A DNA stretch of 64,000 bases from Fuchsiella alkaliacetigena (GTDB taxonomy: Bacteria > Bacillota > Halanaerobiia > Halobacteroidales > Acetohalobiaceae). How positions within the stretch are numbered: position 1 is the stretch's first letter; every line of letters begins with the position of its first letter. This document shows positions 16,471-25,424 of the stretch, one piece after another. The DNA lies in assembly GCF_023227765.1 (NCBI RefSeq), contig NZ_JALKBZ010000006.1, positions 29,027 through 93,026 of the forward strand. Reading direction: 5' to 3'. The notes under the pieces are model-generated. The model was not told the origin of the DNA. It did no database searches and worked only from the letters and a program-made list of their open reading frames with translations. The translations under genes and the position numbers were made by a program.

Positions 16471-17832
16471 ATGGAATCTTATTTAATTGAAGAAGAGATT
16501 ACTACTACTCGGTTTTTAAAAAATATTATTGTTTTAGCCGGGCCCGCAATTATAGAGATGCTTTTGAATACTGTATTGGGATTAGCAGATACTATTATGG
16601 TAGGCAGGGGAATTGGAGCTGCTGGTTTAGCGGCCGTTAATTTAGCTAATCAGATTGCTTTTCCGATTGTCTTTATTTTTTCAGCCTTTAATATTGGTAC
16701 TACAGCTATTGTTTCTCGTTACTTTGGGGCCCGGTGTGATAGTAGAGCCCAAAGGACAGCTAGCCAGTCTTATATGTTAAATGTTATTGTAGGTCTATTT
16801 TTAACTGTCTTGATCTTTTCAACTTATGAACAACTGCTTAGTCTATTTCCAGCTGAAGCTGAAGTAGTGAAGATAACCATGGAGTATTTAGAGATTATAA
16901 TCTTTAGTCAATTTTTTATGTTGATTACTATTTCTTTAAGTAGTTCCTTTCGCGGGGCAGGTGATACCACTACTCCAATGCTGATTAATGGTACTATTAA
17001 TCTACTTAATATTCTTGGTAATTGGCTGTTGATTTTCGGGATCGGTTTTTTTCCTGAATGGGGGATTCGGGGAGCAGCTATTGCTACTACTTTATCTAGG
17101 ATTATCGGTGCCCTAGTCTTCACTATCATTGCTGCCCGAGGTAATAAAAAGATTAGCTTAATCTATAGATGGTTTAAGATTAATTTTAAACAGATTAAAA
17201 AGATTTGGCGTATTAGCTGGTCGGCAGCCCTAGAACAGTTGATTATGCAGAGCTCTATGGTGATTTTGAATTACTTAACTTTGAAGTTAGGTACTATCGA
17301 TTATTCTGCTTATAATATCATAGTTAGATTAGAATCTATTTCTTTTATGCCTATTTTTGGGATTTCTATTGCTACGACTACTTTGGTAGGTCAATACTTA
17401 GGAGCGCAGGATCAGCAAAATGCTTTAAAAAGCGGTAATCTATCGGCTCTTTTAGGAATAGGACTATCTTTTTTATTAGGGATTTTATTTATTCTCTTTC
17501 CTGGGTTTTTAGCTGGAATTTTTATTAATGATCCGGAGGTAGTTAGTTCTACAGTACTGCCTTTGAGATTGGCAGGTATCCAGCAGATTCCTATTGCAGT
17601 AATGATTATCTATTCCGGTGCTTTGCGAGGGGCTGGCGATACTTTGCGAGTGATGTGGATTACTATCATTCGCATGTGGGGTTTAGCAATTCCGATTACC
17701 TATTTTGTAGTTAATTATACAGATACCGCCTTGCTAGGAATCTTCATTGGTCAAAATATCACTTTTGCTGTAGCAGCTTTGATCTTTTATCTTTATTTTA
17801 GGACGGAAAAGTGGGCCCGGATAGAAATATAA
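16471..17832 (+). CDS. MATE-family multidrug/cation antiporter
   Basis: A 453-residue inner-membrane exporter with twelve predicted membrane segments in two homologous halves. AGPAIIEMLLNTVLGLADTI (residues about 24-43) and its second-half counterpart, plus SSSFRGAGDTTTPM and SGALRGAGDT, are standard MATE motifs. Proteins of this family expel drugs or metabolites in exchange for Na+ or H+; the substrate cannot be read from the sequence. The start ATG 16471 has only a weak upstream site (AGGTGGG at 16453-16459). Downstream is a promoter for mgtE, so it is probably monocistronic. Confidence 0.9.
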   Translation: MESYLIEEEITTTRFLKNIIVLAGPAIIEMLLNTVLGLADTIMVGRGIGAAGLAAVNLANQIAFPIVFIFSAFNIGTTAIVSRYFGARCDSRAQRTASQSYMLNVIVGLFLTVLIFSTYEQLLSLFPAEAEVVKITMEYLEIIIFSQFFMLITISLSSSFRGAGDTTTPMLINGTINLLNILGNWLLIFGIGFFPEWGIRGAAIATTLSRIIGALVFTIIAARGNKKISLIYRWFKINFKQIKKIWRISWSAALEQLIMQSSMVILNYLTLKLGTIDYSAYNIIVRLESISFMPIFGISIATTTLVGQYLGAQDQQNALKSGNLSALLGIGLSFLLGILFILFPGFLAGIFINDPEVVSSTVLPLRLAGIQQIPIAVMIIYSGALRGAGDTLRVMWITIIRMWGLAIPITYFVVNYTDTALLGIFIGQNITFAVAALIFYLYFRTEKWARIEI

Positions 17833-17849
17833 TGCTGATTTGGTCTTGC

Positions 17850-17878
17850 TTGACAAAGTTCAGCTTTTCTGTTAAACT
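17850..17878 (+). promoter_or_regulatory. Sigma-A-type promoter upstream of mgtE
   Basis: TTGACA at 17850-17855, a 17-bp spacer and TAAACT at 17873-17878. It directs transcription through the small reading frame at 17927 into mgtE, leaving a leader of about 170 nt. Confidence 0.65.
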
Positions 17879-17926
17879 TAGATGTGGTTTTAGGAGCCGA
17901 TTAACTTAAGGAAGGGGGGGAGAAAT

Positions 17927-18034
17927 ATGGATGAGGATTTATGTGACTTTAGCAATAAAATTGTTAAAGTAGGAGTCAATTTTATTACTAAAGTTACATT
18001 ACTTTCATTGGTGAAAGTTAGACTTTTAGAATAA
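17927..18034 (+). CDS. Possible 35-residue leader peptide upstream of mgtE
   Basis: An ATG at 17927 with a strong AAGGGGGGG site eight bases upstream opens a 35-codon frame (MDEDLCDFSNKIVKVGVNF...). It ends 24 bp before mgtE. Its last third contains a hairpin ACTTTC-ATTGGT-GAAAGT (18001-18018). It is either a small protein or a regulatory leader peptide for the Mg2+ transporter. No homologue is recognised, so the call rests on start signal, position and length alone. Confidence 0.4.
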   Translation: MDEDLCDFSNKIVKVGVNFITKVTLLSLVKVRLLE

Positions 18035-18058
18035 CTGTCTAAATTAGGAGGGATAAAA

Positions 18059-19438
18059 ATGAAGGATAAAAAGAAATCTAAAAACTTTATACTATTACTA
18101 AAGAAGTACTTAAAGAATGAAAAGAAAGAAGAGTTAAATGATTTAATTGAAGAGATGCATTATAGTGATTTAGCCGATATAATTAGAAGCTTTGAGATAG
18201 ACATTCAGTTACGTTTTTTTAAATTAGTGGTTAGTCAACACTCAGCACAGATTTTAATGGAGCTAGATCAAGGAATTAGACGGGAGATAATAAATAGCTT
18301 GAAATTGGAAGAGCTAACCGATTTCTTTGAAGAGCTTCCTTTAGATGATAAATTGGAGATGCTTAATAACTTAGATGATCAATATCGAGAAAAAGTATTG
18401 AACTCCTTAGAGGATAAAGAAGAAATTCTTAAATTTTTAAACTTTGATCCTGATTCTACAGCTAATCGAATGAGCAGCGAATTTATTAAGGTCCCTGCGG
18501 AGAGCACTGTAGAAGAAGTAATTGAAATGATTCGTCGACAGGGTGAATCTGCAGAGATAATTTACTATATTTATGTAGTTGATGAGCAGGCTAAGCTAAA
18601 AGGAGTACTTTCTTTAAGAGAGTTACTTTTAGCTGATCATAAAAGCAAAATAACTGGAATTATGAATACTAAGGTGATTTCTATTGAACCCGGTTCTGAC
18701 CAGGAAAGAGCAGCTCATTTGATGGCTAAGTACGATTTAATCTCTTTACCGGTGGTGGATTTAGATAATCATATCTTAGGTATAATTACTATCGATGATA
18801 TAGTTGATGTTATTCACGAAGAAGGAACTGAGGATATATTTAAAAAGTCAGGAATTACTCAATTTGAACAGCAGGAGACTGACTTTAGCAGTAACTTAGT
18901 CTACGGGAGTGTAGCTAAGGTAGTTAAAACTAGAATGCCTTGGTTATTATTTGTATTATTAGGGGGCTTATTTGCTGGAGGAGTAATAGAAGCCTTTGAA
19001 GAAACTTTAGAGTCCATTGTTGCTTTAGCCTTCTTTATTCCGGTAATTATGGATATGGGAGGTAATGTAGGTACGCAGTCTTCTACTATTTTTGTGCGGG
19101 GTGTGGTTTTAGGCCATATTGATATTAAAGACTTCACTAAGTATTTCGTTAAAGAGCTTGCTACTGGGGCCTCTATAGGCTTGATTAGTGCTCTTGCTTT
19201 AGGAATTAGTACTTATTTTTGGCAACAGGAGCTATTATTATCTTTAACGACTTCCTTAGCGTTGTTTTTTACTATTATTCTAGCTTCCGCTTTGGGATTT
19301 GTTATCCCTTGGCTCTTAATTAAGCTTGGTTTTGATTCAGCTTCTGCTTCAGATCCTTTGATTACTACCCTTAAGGATATTACCGGTTTATTGATTTATT
19401 TCGGGATAGCTAATTTATTAATGGGACATCTATTATAA
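18059..19438 (+). CDS. mgtE: Magnesium transporter MgtE
   Basis: A 459-residue Mg2+ channel. The order is: cytoplasmic N domain of helical MgtE repeats (residues about 1-130, LVVSQHSAQILMELD, EELPLDDKLEML), a CBS pair (about 135-260) that senses Mg2+ and closes the pore, then five membrane helices (about 285-459) with the family motif GGNVGTQSSTIFVRG. The length is normal. AGGAGGG precedes the ATG. It has its own promoter with a structured leader; no classical M-box could be made out. Confidence 0.95.
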   Translation: MKDKKKSKNFILLLKKYLKNEKKEELNDLIEEMHYSDLADIIRSFEIDIQLRFFKLVVSQHSAQILMELDQGIRREIINSLKLEELTDFFEELPLDDKLEMLNNLDDQYREKVLNSLEDKEEILKFLNFDPDSTANRMSSEFIKVPAESTVEEVIEMIRRQGESAEIIYYIYVVDEQAKLKGVLSLRELLLADHKSKITGIMNTKVISIEPGSDQERAAHLMAKYDLISLPVVDLDNHILGIITIDDIVDVIHEEGTEDIFKKSGITQFEQQETDFSSNLVYGSVAKVVKTRMPWLLFVLLGGLFAGGVIEAFEETLESIVALAFFIPVIMDMGGNVGTQSSTIFVRGVVLGHIDIKDFTKYFVKELATGASIGLISALALGISTYFWQQELLLSLTTSLALFFTIILASALGFVIPWLLIKLGFDSASASDPLITTLKDITGLLIYFGIANLLMGHLL

Positions 19439-19448
19439 GCAAATATTT

Positions 19449-19541
19449 GGCGATGAAGCTCGCCGTGATATCTATAGATATCAGAACCGCCGTATAGGCT
19501 GATGGCTTCTACTCTGCATAGGGGTAGGAGCCATTTTTATT
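19449..19541 (+). ncRNA. Fluoride riboswitch (crcB motif) with overlapping terminator
   Basis: The aptamer matches the fluoride riboswitch: GGCGATG (19449-19455), the closing CTCGCC, AACCGCC (about 19485) and GGCTGATGGCTTCTAC (19497-19512), the conserved 3' segment. ATGGCTTCTAC (19502-19512) can instead pair perfectly with GTAGGAGCCAT (19524-19534), followed by a T-run, forming a terminator. The two folds exclude each other, so fluoride should stabilise the aptamer and let transcription continue into the antiporter gene: an ON switch acting on transcription. Confidence 0.92.
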
Positions 19542-19569
19542 TTAATAAATTTGAGGAGGGGGATAGATT

Positions 19570-20766
19570 ATGTTATATAGTATTGTTTTAATTTTAACTG
19601 TAGGCTTGATACTGGGCTTTGTATTTAGTAGGTTCAGGCTGCCGGGGTTATTGGGGATGCTTTTGGCGGGAATTTTATTAGGGCCCTCGGGCTTTGATCT
19701 CTTAGCTGAAAGCATGTTGGATATTTCTCAGGATATTCGAGAATTAGCTTTAATTATTATTCTGTTGCGGGCTGGCTTAGGAATTAGCAAGGAGACTTTA
19801 AAAAGGATTGGTAATACAGCATTGAAATTAAGTTTTATTCCGGTGATATTTGAAGGTGCTGCCGTAACTCTTTTAGCTCGATATATCTTTGCTTTTTCCT
19901 GGCTACAGGCTGCTATTTTGGCCTTTATTATAGCTGCTGTTTCTCCGGCAGTAGTAGTGCCTTCTATGTTAAAGTTGAAGCAGGCTCAGTACGGTAAAGA
20001 AAAGGAGATTCCTACTTTGGTTTTAGCTAGTGCCTCTATTGATGATGTTTTTGCTATTACTATGTTCAGCATATTTATGGGGATCTTTAGGAGTGGGGAA
20101 GTAGCGGTAGCAGCTAACTTGAGCCAAATTCCTATTAAAATTATAGGCGGAATTGCTTTAGGAGCTATTTTAGGCTATCTCTTAGTTAAGTTTTTTAATA
20201 GATATACAAAGTTAAACTTAACTTATCAGACTTTAGCTTTGCTGATTGCAGCTATTTTTGCTAATGTATTAGGAGACTATTTAGGTTTGGCTAGCTTATT
20301 AGCAGTGATGACTATCGGTTATTTGCTGTTGGAGAAAAGTAAAGGATTGGCTGAGGATCTGTCGGCGGTATTGAATAAGCTCTGGATTCCAGCGGAGGTC
20401 TTTCTTTTTGTTTTGATTGGAGCAGCAGTGCAGATTGAAGTTGCTTATCAGGCTGGACTGTTAGGGGTACTGTTAATTGCTGGTGGTTTAGTATTTCGTA
20501 GTTGTGGGGTGTTGATAGCTACGGCAGGTAGTTATCTTAACTTCAAAGAACGAATCTTTGTTTTGATTTCCTATTTGCCTAAGGCTACAGTTCAGGCAGC
20601 TATTGGAGCTGTGCCTTTAGCAGCAGGAGTGGCAGATGGTGAACTGATCTTAGCTTTAGCAGTAATGTCGATTATCTTAACTGCTCCTTTAGGAGCTATA
20701 GGGATTGAGCTTTTTGCGCCTAAGCTATTAACGGTTCCTGAATCTACTCCATTAGAGCAGAAATAG
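19570..20766 (+). CDS. Cation:proton antiporter (CPA family) under fluoride riboswitch control
   Basis: A 398-residue membrane protein with about 12 hydrophobic segments and a Na+/H+-exchanger fold. RLPGLLGMLLAGILLGPSGF is the typical first helix pair, and SASIDDVFAITMFS carries the Asp-Asp pair in the ion-binding helix. GAAVQIEVAYQ and LPKATVQAAIGAVPL are conserved in the family. It lacks the KTN/TrkA-N regulatory tail. Fluoride riboswitches are known to control CrcB/Fluc, CLC-F and some Na+/H+ antiporters; the latter are thought to help during fluoride or acid stress. Start ATG with GAGGAGGGGG upstream. Confidence 0.88.
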   Translation: MLYSIVLILTVGLILGFVFSRFRLPGLLGMLLAGILLGPSGFDLLAESMLDISQDIRELALIIILLRAGLGISKETLKRIGNTALKLSFIPVIFEGAAVTLLARYIFAFSWLQAAILAFIIAAVSPAVVVPSMLKLKQAQYGKEKEIPTLVLASASIDDVFAITMFSIFMGIFRSGEVAVAANLSQIPIKIIGGIALGAILGYLLVKFFNRYTKLNLTYQTLALLIAAIFANVLGDYLGLASLLAVMTIGYLLLEKSKGLAEDLSAVLNKLWIPAEVFLFVLIGAAVQIEVAYQAGLLGVLLIAGGLVFRSCGVLIATAGSYLNFKERIFVLISYLPKATVQAAIGAVPLAAGVADGELILALAVMSIILTAPLGAIGIELFAPKLLTVPESTPLEQK

Positions 20767-20793
20767 AGTTCTTTTATAGAAATTTATAAATAA

Positions 20794-20832
20794 ACCCCGG
20801 TTAATAATTTTTTAAATTACACTAACCGGGGT
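20794..20832. terminator. Bidirectional terminator between antiporter and ferredoxin genes
   Basis: ACCCCGGTTA (20794-20803) pairs with TAACCGGGGT (20823-20832) over ten bases. It lies between convergent genes and is flanked by AT-rich sequence, so it can serve both strands. Confidence 0.65.
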
Positions 20833-20868
20833 AACATAAGTAATCTTTTTAGCTTAGAAAACCGAAAA

Positions 20869-21045
20869 TTACTCTTCTTCTTCGTATATAGCTTCTATAG
20901 GACATACTTCAGCGCAGTTACCACAGTCTACACATTCTTCTTCGTCTACATCGTACTTCTCTTCTCCTTCTACAATTGCTTCTACTGGGCATTCCTGTAA
21001 ACATTCTGCGCAAGCCACACATTCATCATTAATAACGTGAGTCAT
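20869..21045 (-). CDS. 2[4Fe-4S] clostridial-type ferredoxin
   Basis: A 58-residue acidic protein read from ATG at 21045 to TAA at 20869, with an AAAGGAG site upstream on the minus strand. It has two CxxCxxCxxxCP motifs (CVACAECLQECP and CVDCGNCAEVCP), each binding half of both clusters, and an acidic tail (YEEEE). It carries low-potential electrons in the cytoplasm. It stands alone between a terminator and the SLH gene. The acidity would suit a halophile. Confidence 0.93.
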   Translation of the reverse strand: MTHVINDECVACAECLQECPVEAIVEGEEKYDVDEEECVDCGNCAEVCPIEAIYEEEE

Positions 21046-21212
21046 TCTTATATTCAGCTCCTTTCTTTAATATATGTTAATATTAATACAGCTTTTCCTA
21101 ATTATAATAACATGTTAAACTGTTTAAGTCAATATAATTAGAATAAAATTTACTTGAATTCACTATAATAACATATTAATTTATTTGAGTCAACCTTCCA
21201 TTGTGATTTTGT

Positions 21213-22514
21213 TTAAGAAAGGAGGCCACTGTTTAAAATTTCAGTAGTTAAACGCTGCATTAACTGTTGCTCTGCCATTTCTCGTAATGGACTCCAGTCT
21301 TGATTGATTATTGCATTAATAGAGCCCATAGGTATTCCGGTTTGAATGGAGATAGCTTCCATTAATCTTAACTTACCGGTAGTCTGCAAATGATTCCAAT
21401 CGGTGTTCAATACTGCTTCAGCTTCTGAGTAACTTAAGCCTTGCTCAACTAGTGCTTCTTTTAATTGTGATTTTAATTTAGGTTCTAGCATTTGAAAGTT
21501 ACCTTGAGATAAAGCAGCGATTTCATCGGGAGCTAAGATTCCATTAGTCATTGTACTTAACTCTGTTTTTAATTCTTCTTCTATTTTAGGGATAGCAGCT
21601 TCAAAATTACCTTTAGATAGTTCAATTATATCTTCAGTATCAAGTAACCCTTGAGTTAGGTTGCTGACTTCGGTGATTATATCATCTTGAGTGATTACTC
21701 CGTAAGCTTTTAAATATTTGATTTCATCTTGAGAGTCTAGGATAAGATGTACTTGATCTCCATTTTGTAAAGTATCTAACTCAATTATCTGGTTATTTCT
21801 ACCTAATAAAGCATCAGGCTTTAAGTCTAAAATCATACTTTGACCGGTATTAGTGGCAACTCTGATTTTTTTTGCTAAAGAATATTTTTCTGTTAAACTA
21901 CCTGAGACTACTTTTAAATTAGCAAATTCATTTAAAATTGTGGCTATTTCAGCTCTAGTAACGTAATTATCTGGCTTAAAGTTATCACCTGAGTAATCAG
22001 TAAAGAGTCCTAATTTGCTAATTAAGTTAATTGAGTTTTTAGCTGAATGTCTTACTATATCTTGATAAATATTTTCTCTTAACCTTATTTTAGTTTCAGT
22101 TCTGTCTATTTCTAAAGCTCTACTGAGGATTTCAGCTAATTGGGCCCTAGTAACTTCATTATTGGGCTTGAATTTATCTTCTGCTAGAGTAGACATAATA
22201 TCTGCTTCTACTAGCGCCGTTATATATTCAGCCTGTTCGTGACCTTTAAGATCTTCAATTTCAATGTTGCTTACTCCCTCTAAGTCCATAAGTTTTGCTA
22301 AGCTGGCAGCAAGCTCTCCCCGTTTGATTAAAGCATCGGGTTTAAACTCATCAGCAGAGTAATTGCTAAGAACATTGGTGCTTAATAGCTTATTGATTTC
22401 TGTTACTGCTTGATGCGTGCTAATATCAGTAGCTTGATTAGCATCTACTAAAGGTAAATTGATTCCTACAATGAATGTGATTACTAAGATTAAACAGATA
22501 ATGCTTTTCTTCAT
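21213..22514 (-). CDS. Secreted SLH-domain protein with a repetitive helical C-terminus
   Basis: A 433-residue protein on the minus strand. It has a signal peptide (MKKSIICLILVITFIVGIN...VDA) and three SLH domains (about residues 28-85, 86-145 and 150-205: FKPDALIKRGELAASLAKLM, FKPNNEVTRAQLAEILSRAL, FKPDNYVTRAEIATILNEFA). These bind cell-wall polymers and anchor the protein. A linker (about 210-275) precedes four related helical units of about 40 residues, recognisable by LSKGNF, LSQGNF, LNTDW and INQDW. The function of the C-terminal part is not recognised. Confidence 0.85.
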   Translation of the reverse strand: MKKSIICLILVITFIVGINLPLVDANQATDISTHQAVTEINKLLSTNVLSNYSADEFKPDALIKRGELAASLAKLMDLEGVSNIEIEDLKGHEQAEYITALVEADIMSTLAEDKFKPNNEVTRAQLAEILSRALEIDRTETKIRLRENIYQDIVRHSAKNSINLISKLGLFTDYSGDNFKPDNYVTRAEIATILNEFANLKVVSGSLTEKYSLAKKIRVATNTGQSMILDLKPDALLGRNNQIIELDTLQNGDQVHLILDSQDEIKYLKAYGVITQDDIITEVSNLTQGLLDTEDIIELSKGNFEAAIPKIEEELKTELSTMTNGILAPDEIAALSQGNFQMLEPKLKSQLKEALVEQGLSYSEAEAVLNTDWNHLQTTGKLRLMEAISIQTGIPMGSINAIINQDWSPLREMAEQQLMQRLTTEILNSGLLS

Positions 22515-22780
22515 TTAAATTACTCCTTCCGTTTGGGTGGTAACATTTGCCTTGATATGGTATTAAGTTGCATGTTGTATTCAATTAGAATTCTATCATA
22601 AGTTATTTATAATATCTACTTTAGAGGTGATGTAAGTTTTGATAACAGAGGCAAATTTTAAATTATTACTTTGATTTAACAGGGATTATTAAGTTTTTAA
22701 GGAAATATTAAAAGAGGTTGTATTGGGAATAATAAACTACTATAGATTAACAGTGGATAAGTTAAAAGGAAGGGATAATT

Positions 22781-25408
22781 ATGGGAGATAATAAAGATTT
22801 ATTTTTACTGGATGGTAATAGTCTACTTCACCGAGCATTTTATGCTTTGCCTGAAAGCTTAGAGACTTCTCAGGGACAGTGTACTAATGCAGTTTTTGGC
22901 TTTACTAAGATGTTATTGCGTTTGATAGAGGAACAAGATCCAAATGCTTTAGCCGTAGCTTTTGATTTGAAGGGCCCGACTTTTCGTCACGAGGAGTATC
23001 AGCAATATAAGGCCCAGCGAAAGGAAACGCCTGATAAGTTAAAACCTCAGTTTGCAATGGTTAAAGAGGTCTTAGCTGCCTTTAAGATTCCAGTATTGGA
23101 GTTGGAGGGCTATGAAGCTGACGATATTATTGGTACCTTAGCCCGAGTTGGTGAGAAAGAAGGTTATGCGGTGACCATTGTTACTGGAGATCGTGATGCT
23201 TTACAGCTAGTTACGGAGCAGACGGAAATAATGTATACTAAACGAGGGATTAGCAATATAATTAATTATGACTTAGCAGCGGTACGAGAGGAGTATGAGT
23301 TAGAGCCGCAGCAGTTAATAGATCTTAAGGGCTTGATGGGCGATAAGTCCGATAATATCCCCGGTGTGGATGGAATTGGGATTAAAACGGCAACTAAGCT
23401 GTTACATGAGTTTGATAGTTTAGAGGAAGTTTTAGCTAATATAGATCAGGTTTCGGGTAAGAAGCGCAAGGAAAATTTGACTAAGCAGGCGGAGCAAGCG
23501 CGGATGAGCAAAAGCTTAGCTAGAATTGAGCTTGAAGTGCCTCTGGACTATGATTTGCAGAACTTCACCTTAACTGAGCCCGATCAAGAGCAGTTAATTG
23601 AGGTTTTGGGTAAGCTAGAATTTAATAGTCTCTTACAGGAGTTAGGTGGCTATGAAACTTTGAGTTTTAGTGATCAGGGCCAGTTAATCACTGAGTTAAC
23701 AGAAGTGGAGGATTTGGTGACTAAGTTAAAACAGGTAGCTAAGTTTAGCTTTAACTTTAACTTCAGTAATACTGAACTATATCGACAGGAGGTAGAGGGC
23801 TTAGCTATAGCATGTAGTGCTGAAGAAGCTTATTACCTGGATTTTAATGAGTTAGCTACCACTAAAGTTTTAGCACTTTTAAAGGAGTGCTTTAAGCAGG
23901 AAGAAATTGCTAAGCTTTCTCCGGGAGCTAAGGAAAATGTACTCTTTTTAAAAGAGTCGGGAATAGAGTTGGCTGGCTTGAGTTTTGATCCTCTGTTAGC
24001 TGATTACTTGCTTCAACCTTCAGCTAAAGAGTATAGTTTAGCTGAATTGGTGCAGACTCATTTACAGCATGAGTTAGCGGAAGATTATTCTTTAGTTCAA
24101 GAAGAGACTGCGGCTGTGCGAGTACTTTTTGAATTAGAGGAGATTTTGGAGGAAGAGTTGGTTCAGCGGGATTTATTGGAGCTGTTTAAGGAAATGGAAG
24201 TACCTTTAGTAGCTATTTTAGCTGAATTAGAGTTAAATGGAATTATGGTAGATCGCCTAGAGCTGGAGAGATTATCTGCTGCTTTGGCCGAAAAATTGGA
24301 GGAGATTTCAGAGCAGGTTTATGAACTAGCAGATGAGGAGTTTAATCTTAACTCTCCTCAGCAACTAGGGGATATTTTATTTGAAAAATTAGGTTTGCCG
24401 GTGATCAAGAAGACTAAGACTGGTTATTCTACTAGTGCTTCTGTTTTAGAAAAATTAAAAGATCAACATGAAATTATACCTCTAGTTTTAGAGTATAGAG
24501 AGTATCAAAAGTTGAAGTCTACCTATGTAGACCCCCTAGCTGATTTGATTAATCCTCAGACTCAGCGAATACATAGCTCCTTTAATCAGTTAGTGACGGC
24601 TACAGGTAGATTGAGTAGTACAGATCCTAACTTGCAAAATATTCCGATTCGTACTGAGGCAGGGAGGGAGATTCGAAAGGTCTTTGTAGCTGAAGAAGGA
24701 CATCAATTATTAGCAGCCGACTACTCACAGATAGAACTAAGGGTTTTGGCTCACATTTCCGGAGATGAGAGTTTAATTCAAACCTTTATTGAAGAAGAAG
24801 ATGTTCATACTAGAACAGCTAGCGAGGTCTTTGGGGTAGCGCCAGCAGAGGTAAGTTATCAACAGCGGCGCAGAGCTAAGGCCATCAATTTTGGAATTGC
24901 CTATGGTATAAGTCCTTGGGGTTTAGCAAAAGATATTGATGTAAGCCAAAAAGAAGCTGAGGACTATATAAATCAGTACTTTGAGCGTTATCCGCGAGTA
25001 AAAGACTATATGGATCAAAGCATAGAACAGGCTAAGGAAGAGGGTTATGTAACTACTTTACTTAATCGGCGTCGTTACTTGCCTGAAATTAAAAGCAGTA
25101 ATTACCATCGCCGTAGCTTTGCTGAAAGGATGGCTGTTAATACTCCAATTCAGGGTAGCGCAGCCGATATTATGAAATTGGCTATGTTAGCTGTAGCTGA
25201 AGAGTTAAAGCAAGAACAGTTGCAGACCAAGATTTTATTACAGGTTCATGATGAGTTAGTTTTTGAAGTGCCTAAGTCAGAGTTAGGAGAAGTTGAAGAG
25301 ATGATTAAGGCTAAAATGGAGGGAGTAATAGATTTAGCTACTCCCCTAGTGATTGATTTAAAAATAGGTGCTAACTGGCGGGATATGGAAGAATTAGCTT
25401 TGGAATAA
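22781..25408 (+). CDS. polA: DNA polymerase I
   Basis: An 875-residue Pol I that fills gaps and removes RNA primers in replication and repair. The 5' nuclease comes first (residues about 1-290; LEGYEADDIIGT, GDRDALQLV, GLMGDKSDNIPGVDGIGIKT). A 3'-5' exonuclease-like domain (about 300-460) follows that lacks the DxE proofreading motifs (SFNFNFSNTE in that place), as in Bacillus-type enzymes. The polymerase domain (about 480-875) has motif A LAADYSQIELR with D647, the O-helix RRRAKAINFGIAYG and motif C QVHDELV with D824. Its stop is 16 bp before tldD, so it may start that operon. Confidence 0.97.
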   Translation: MGDNKDLFLLDGNSLLHRAFYALPESLETSQGQCTNAVFGFTKMLLRLIEEQDPNALAVAFDLKGPTFRHEEYQQYKAQRKETPDKLKPQFAMVKEVLAAFKIPVLELEGYEADDIIGTLARVGEKEGYAVTIVTGDRDALQLVTEQTEIMYTKRGISNIINYDLAAVREEYELEPQQLIDLKGLMGDKSDNIPGVDGIGIKTATKLLHEFDSLEEVLANIDQVSGKKRKENLTKQAEQARMSKSLARIELEVPLDYDLQNFTLTEPDQEQLIEVLGKLEFNSLLQELGGYETLSFSDQGQLITELTEVEDLVTKLKQVAKFSFNFNFSNTELYRQEVEGLAIACSAEEAYYLDFNELATTKVLALLKECFKQEEIAKLSPGAKENVLFLKESGIELAGLSFDPLLADYLLQPSAKEYSLAELVQTHLQHELAEDYSLVQEETAAVRVLFELEEILEEELVQRDLLELFKEMEVPLVAILAELELNGIMVDRLELERLSAALAEKLEEISEQVYELADEEFNLNSPQQLGDILFEKLGLPVIKKTKTGYSTSASVLEKLKDQHEIIPLVLEYREYQKLKSTYVDPLADLINPQTQRIHSSFNQLVTATGRLSSTDPNLQNIPIRTEAGREIRKVFVAEEGHQLLAADYSQIELRVLAHISGDESLIQTFIEEEDVHTRTASEVFGVAPAEVSYQQRRRAKAINFGIAYGISPWGLAKDIDVSQKEAEDYINQYFERYPRVKDYMDQSIEQAKEEGYVTTLLNRRRYLPEIKSSNYHRRSFAERMAVNTPIQGSAADIMKLAMLAVAEELKQEQLQTKILLQVHDELVFEVPKSELGEVEEMIKAKMEGVIDLATPLVIDLKIGANWRDMEELALE

Positions 25409-25424
25409 GAGGAGGTTAAGGATA

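Noticed and set aside
18001..18058. M-box magnesium riboswitch before mgtE
   Set aside because: The conserved M-box blocks could not be found; only a simple hairpin is visible.
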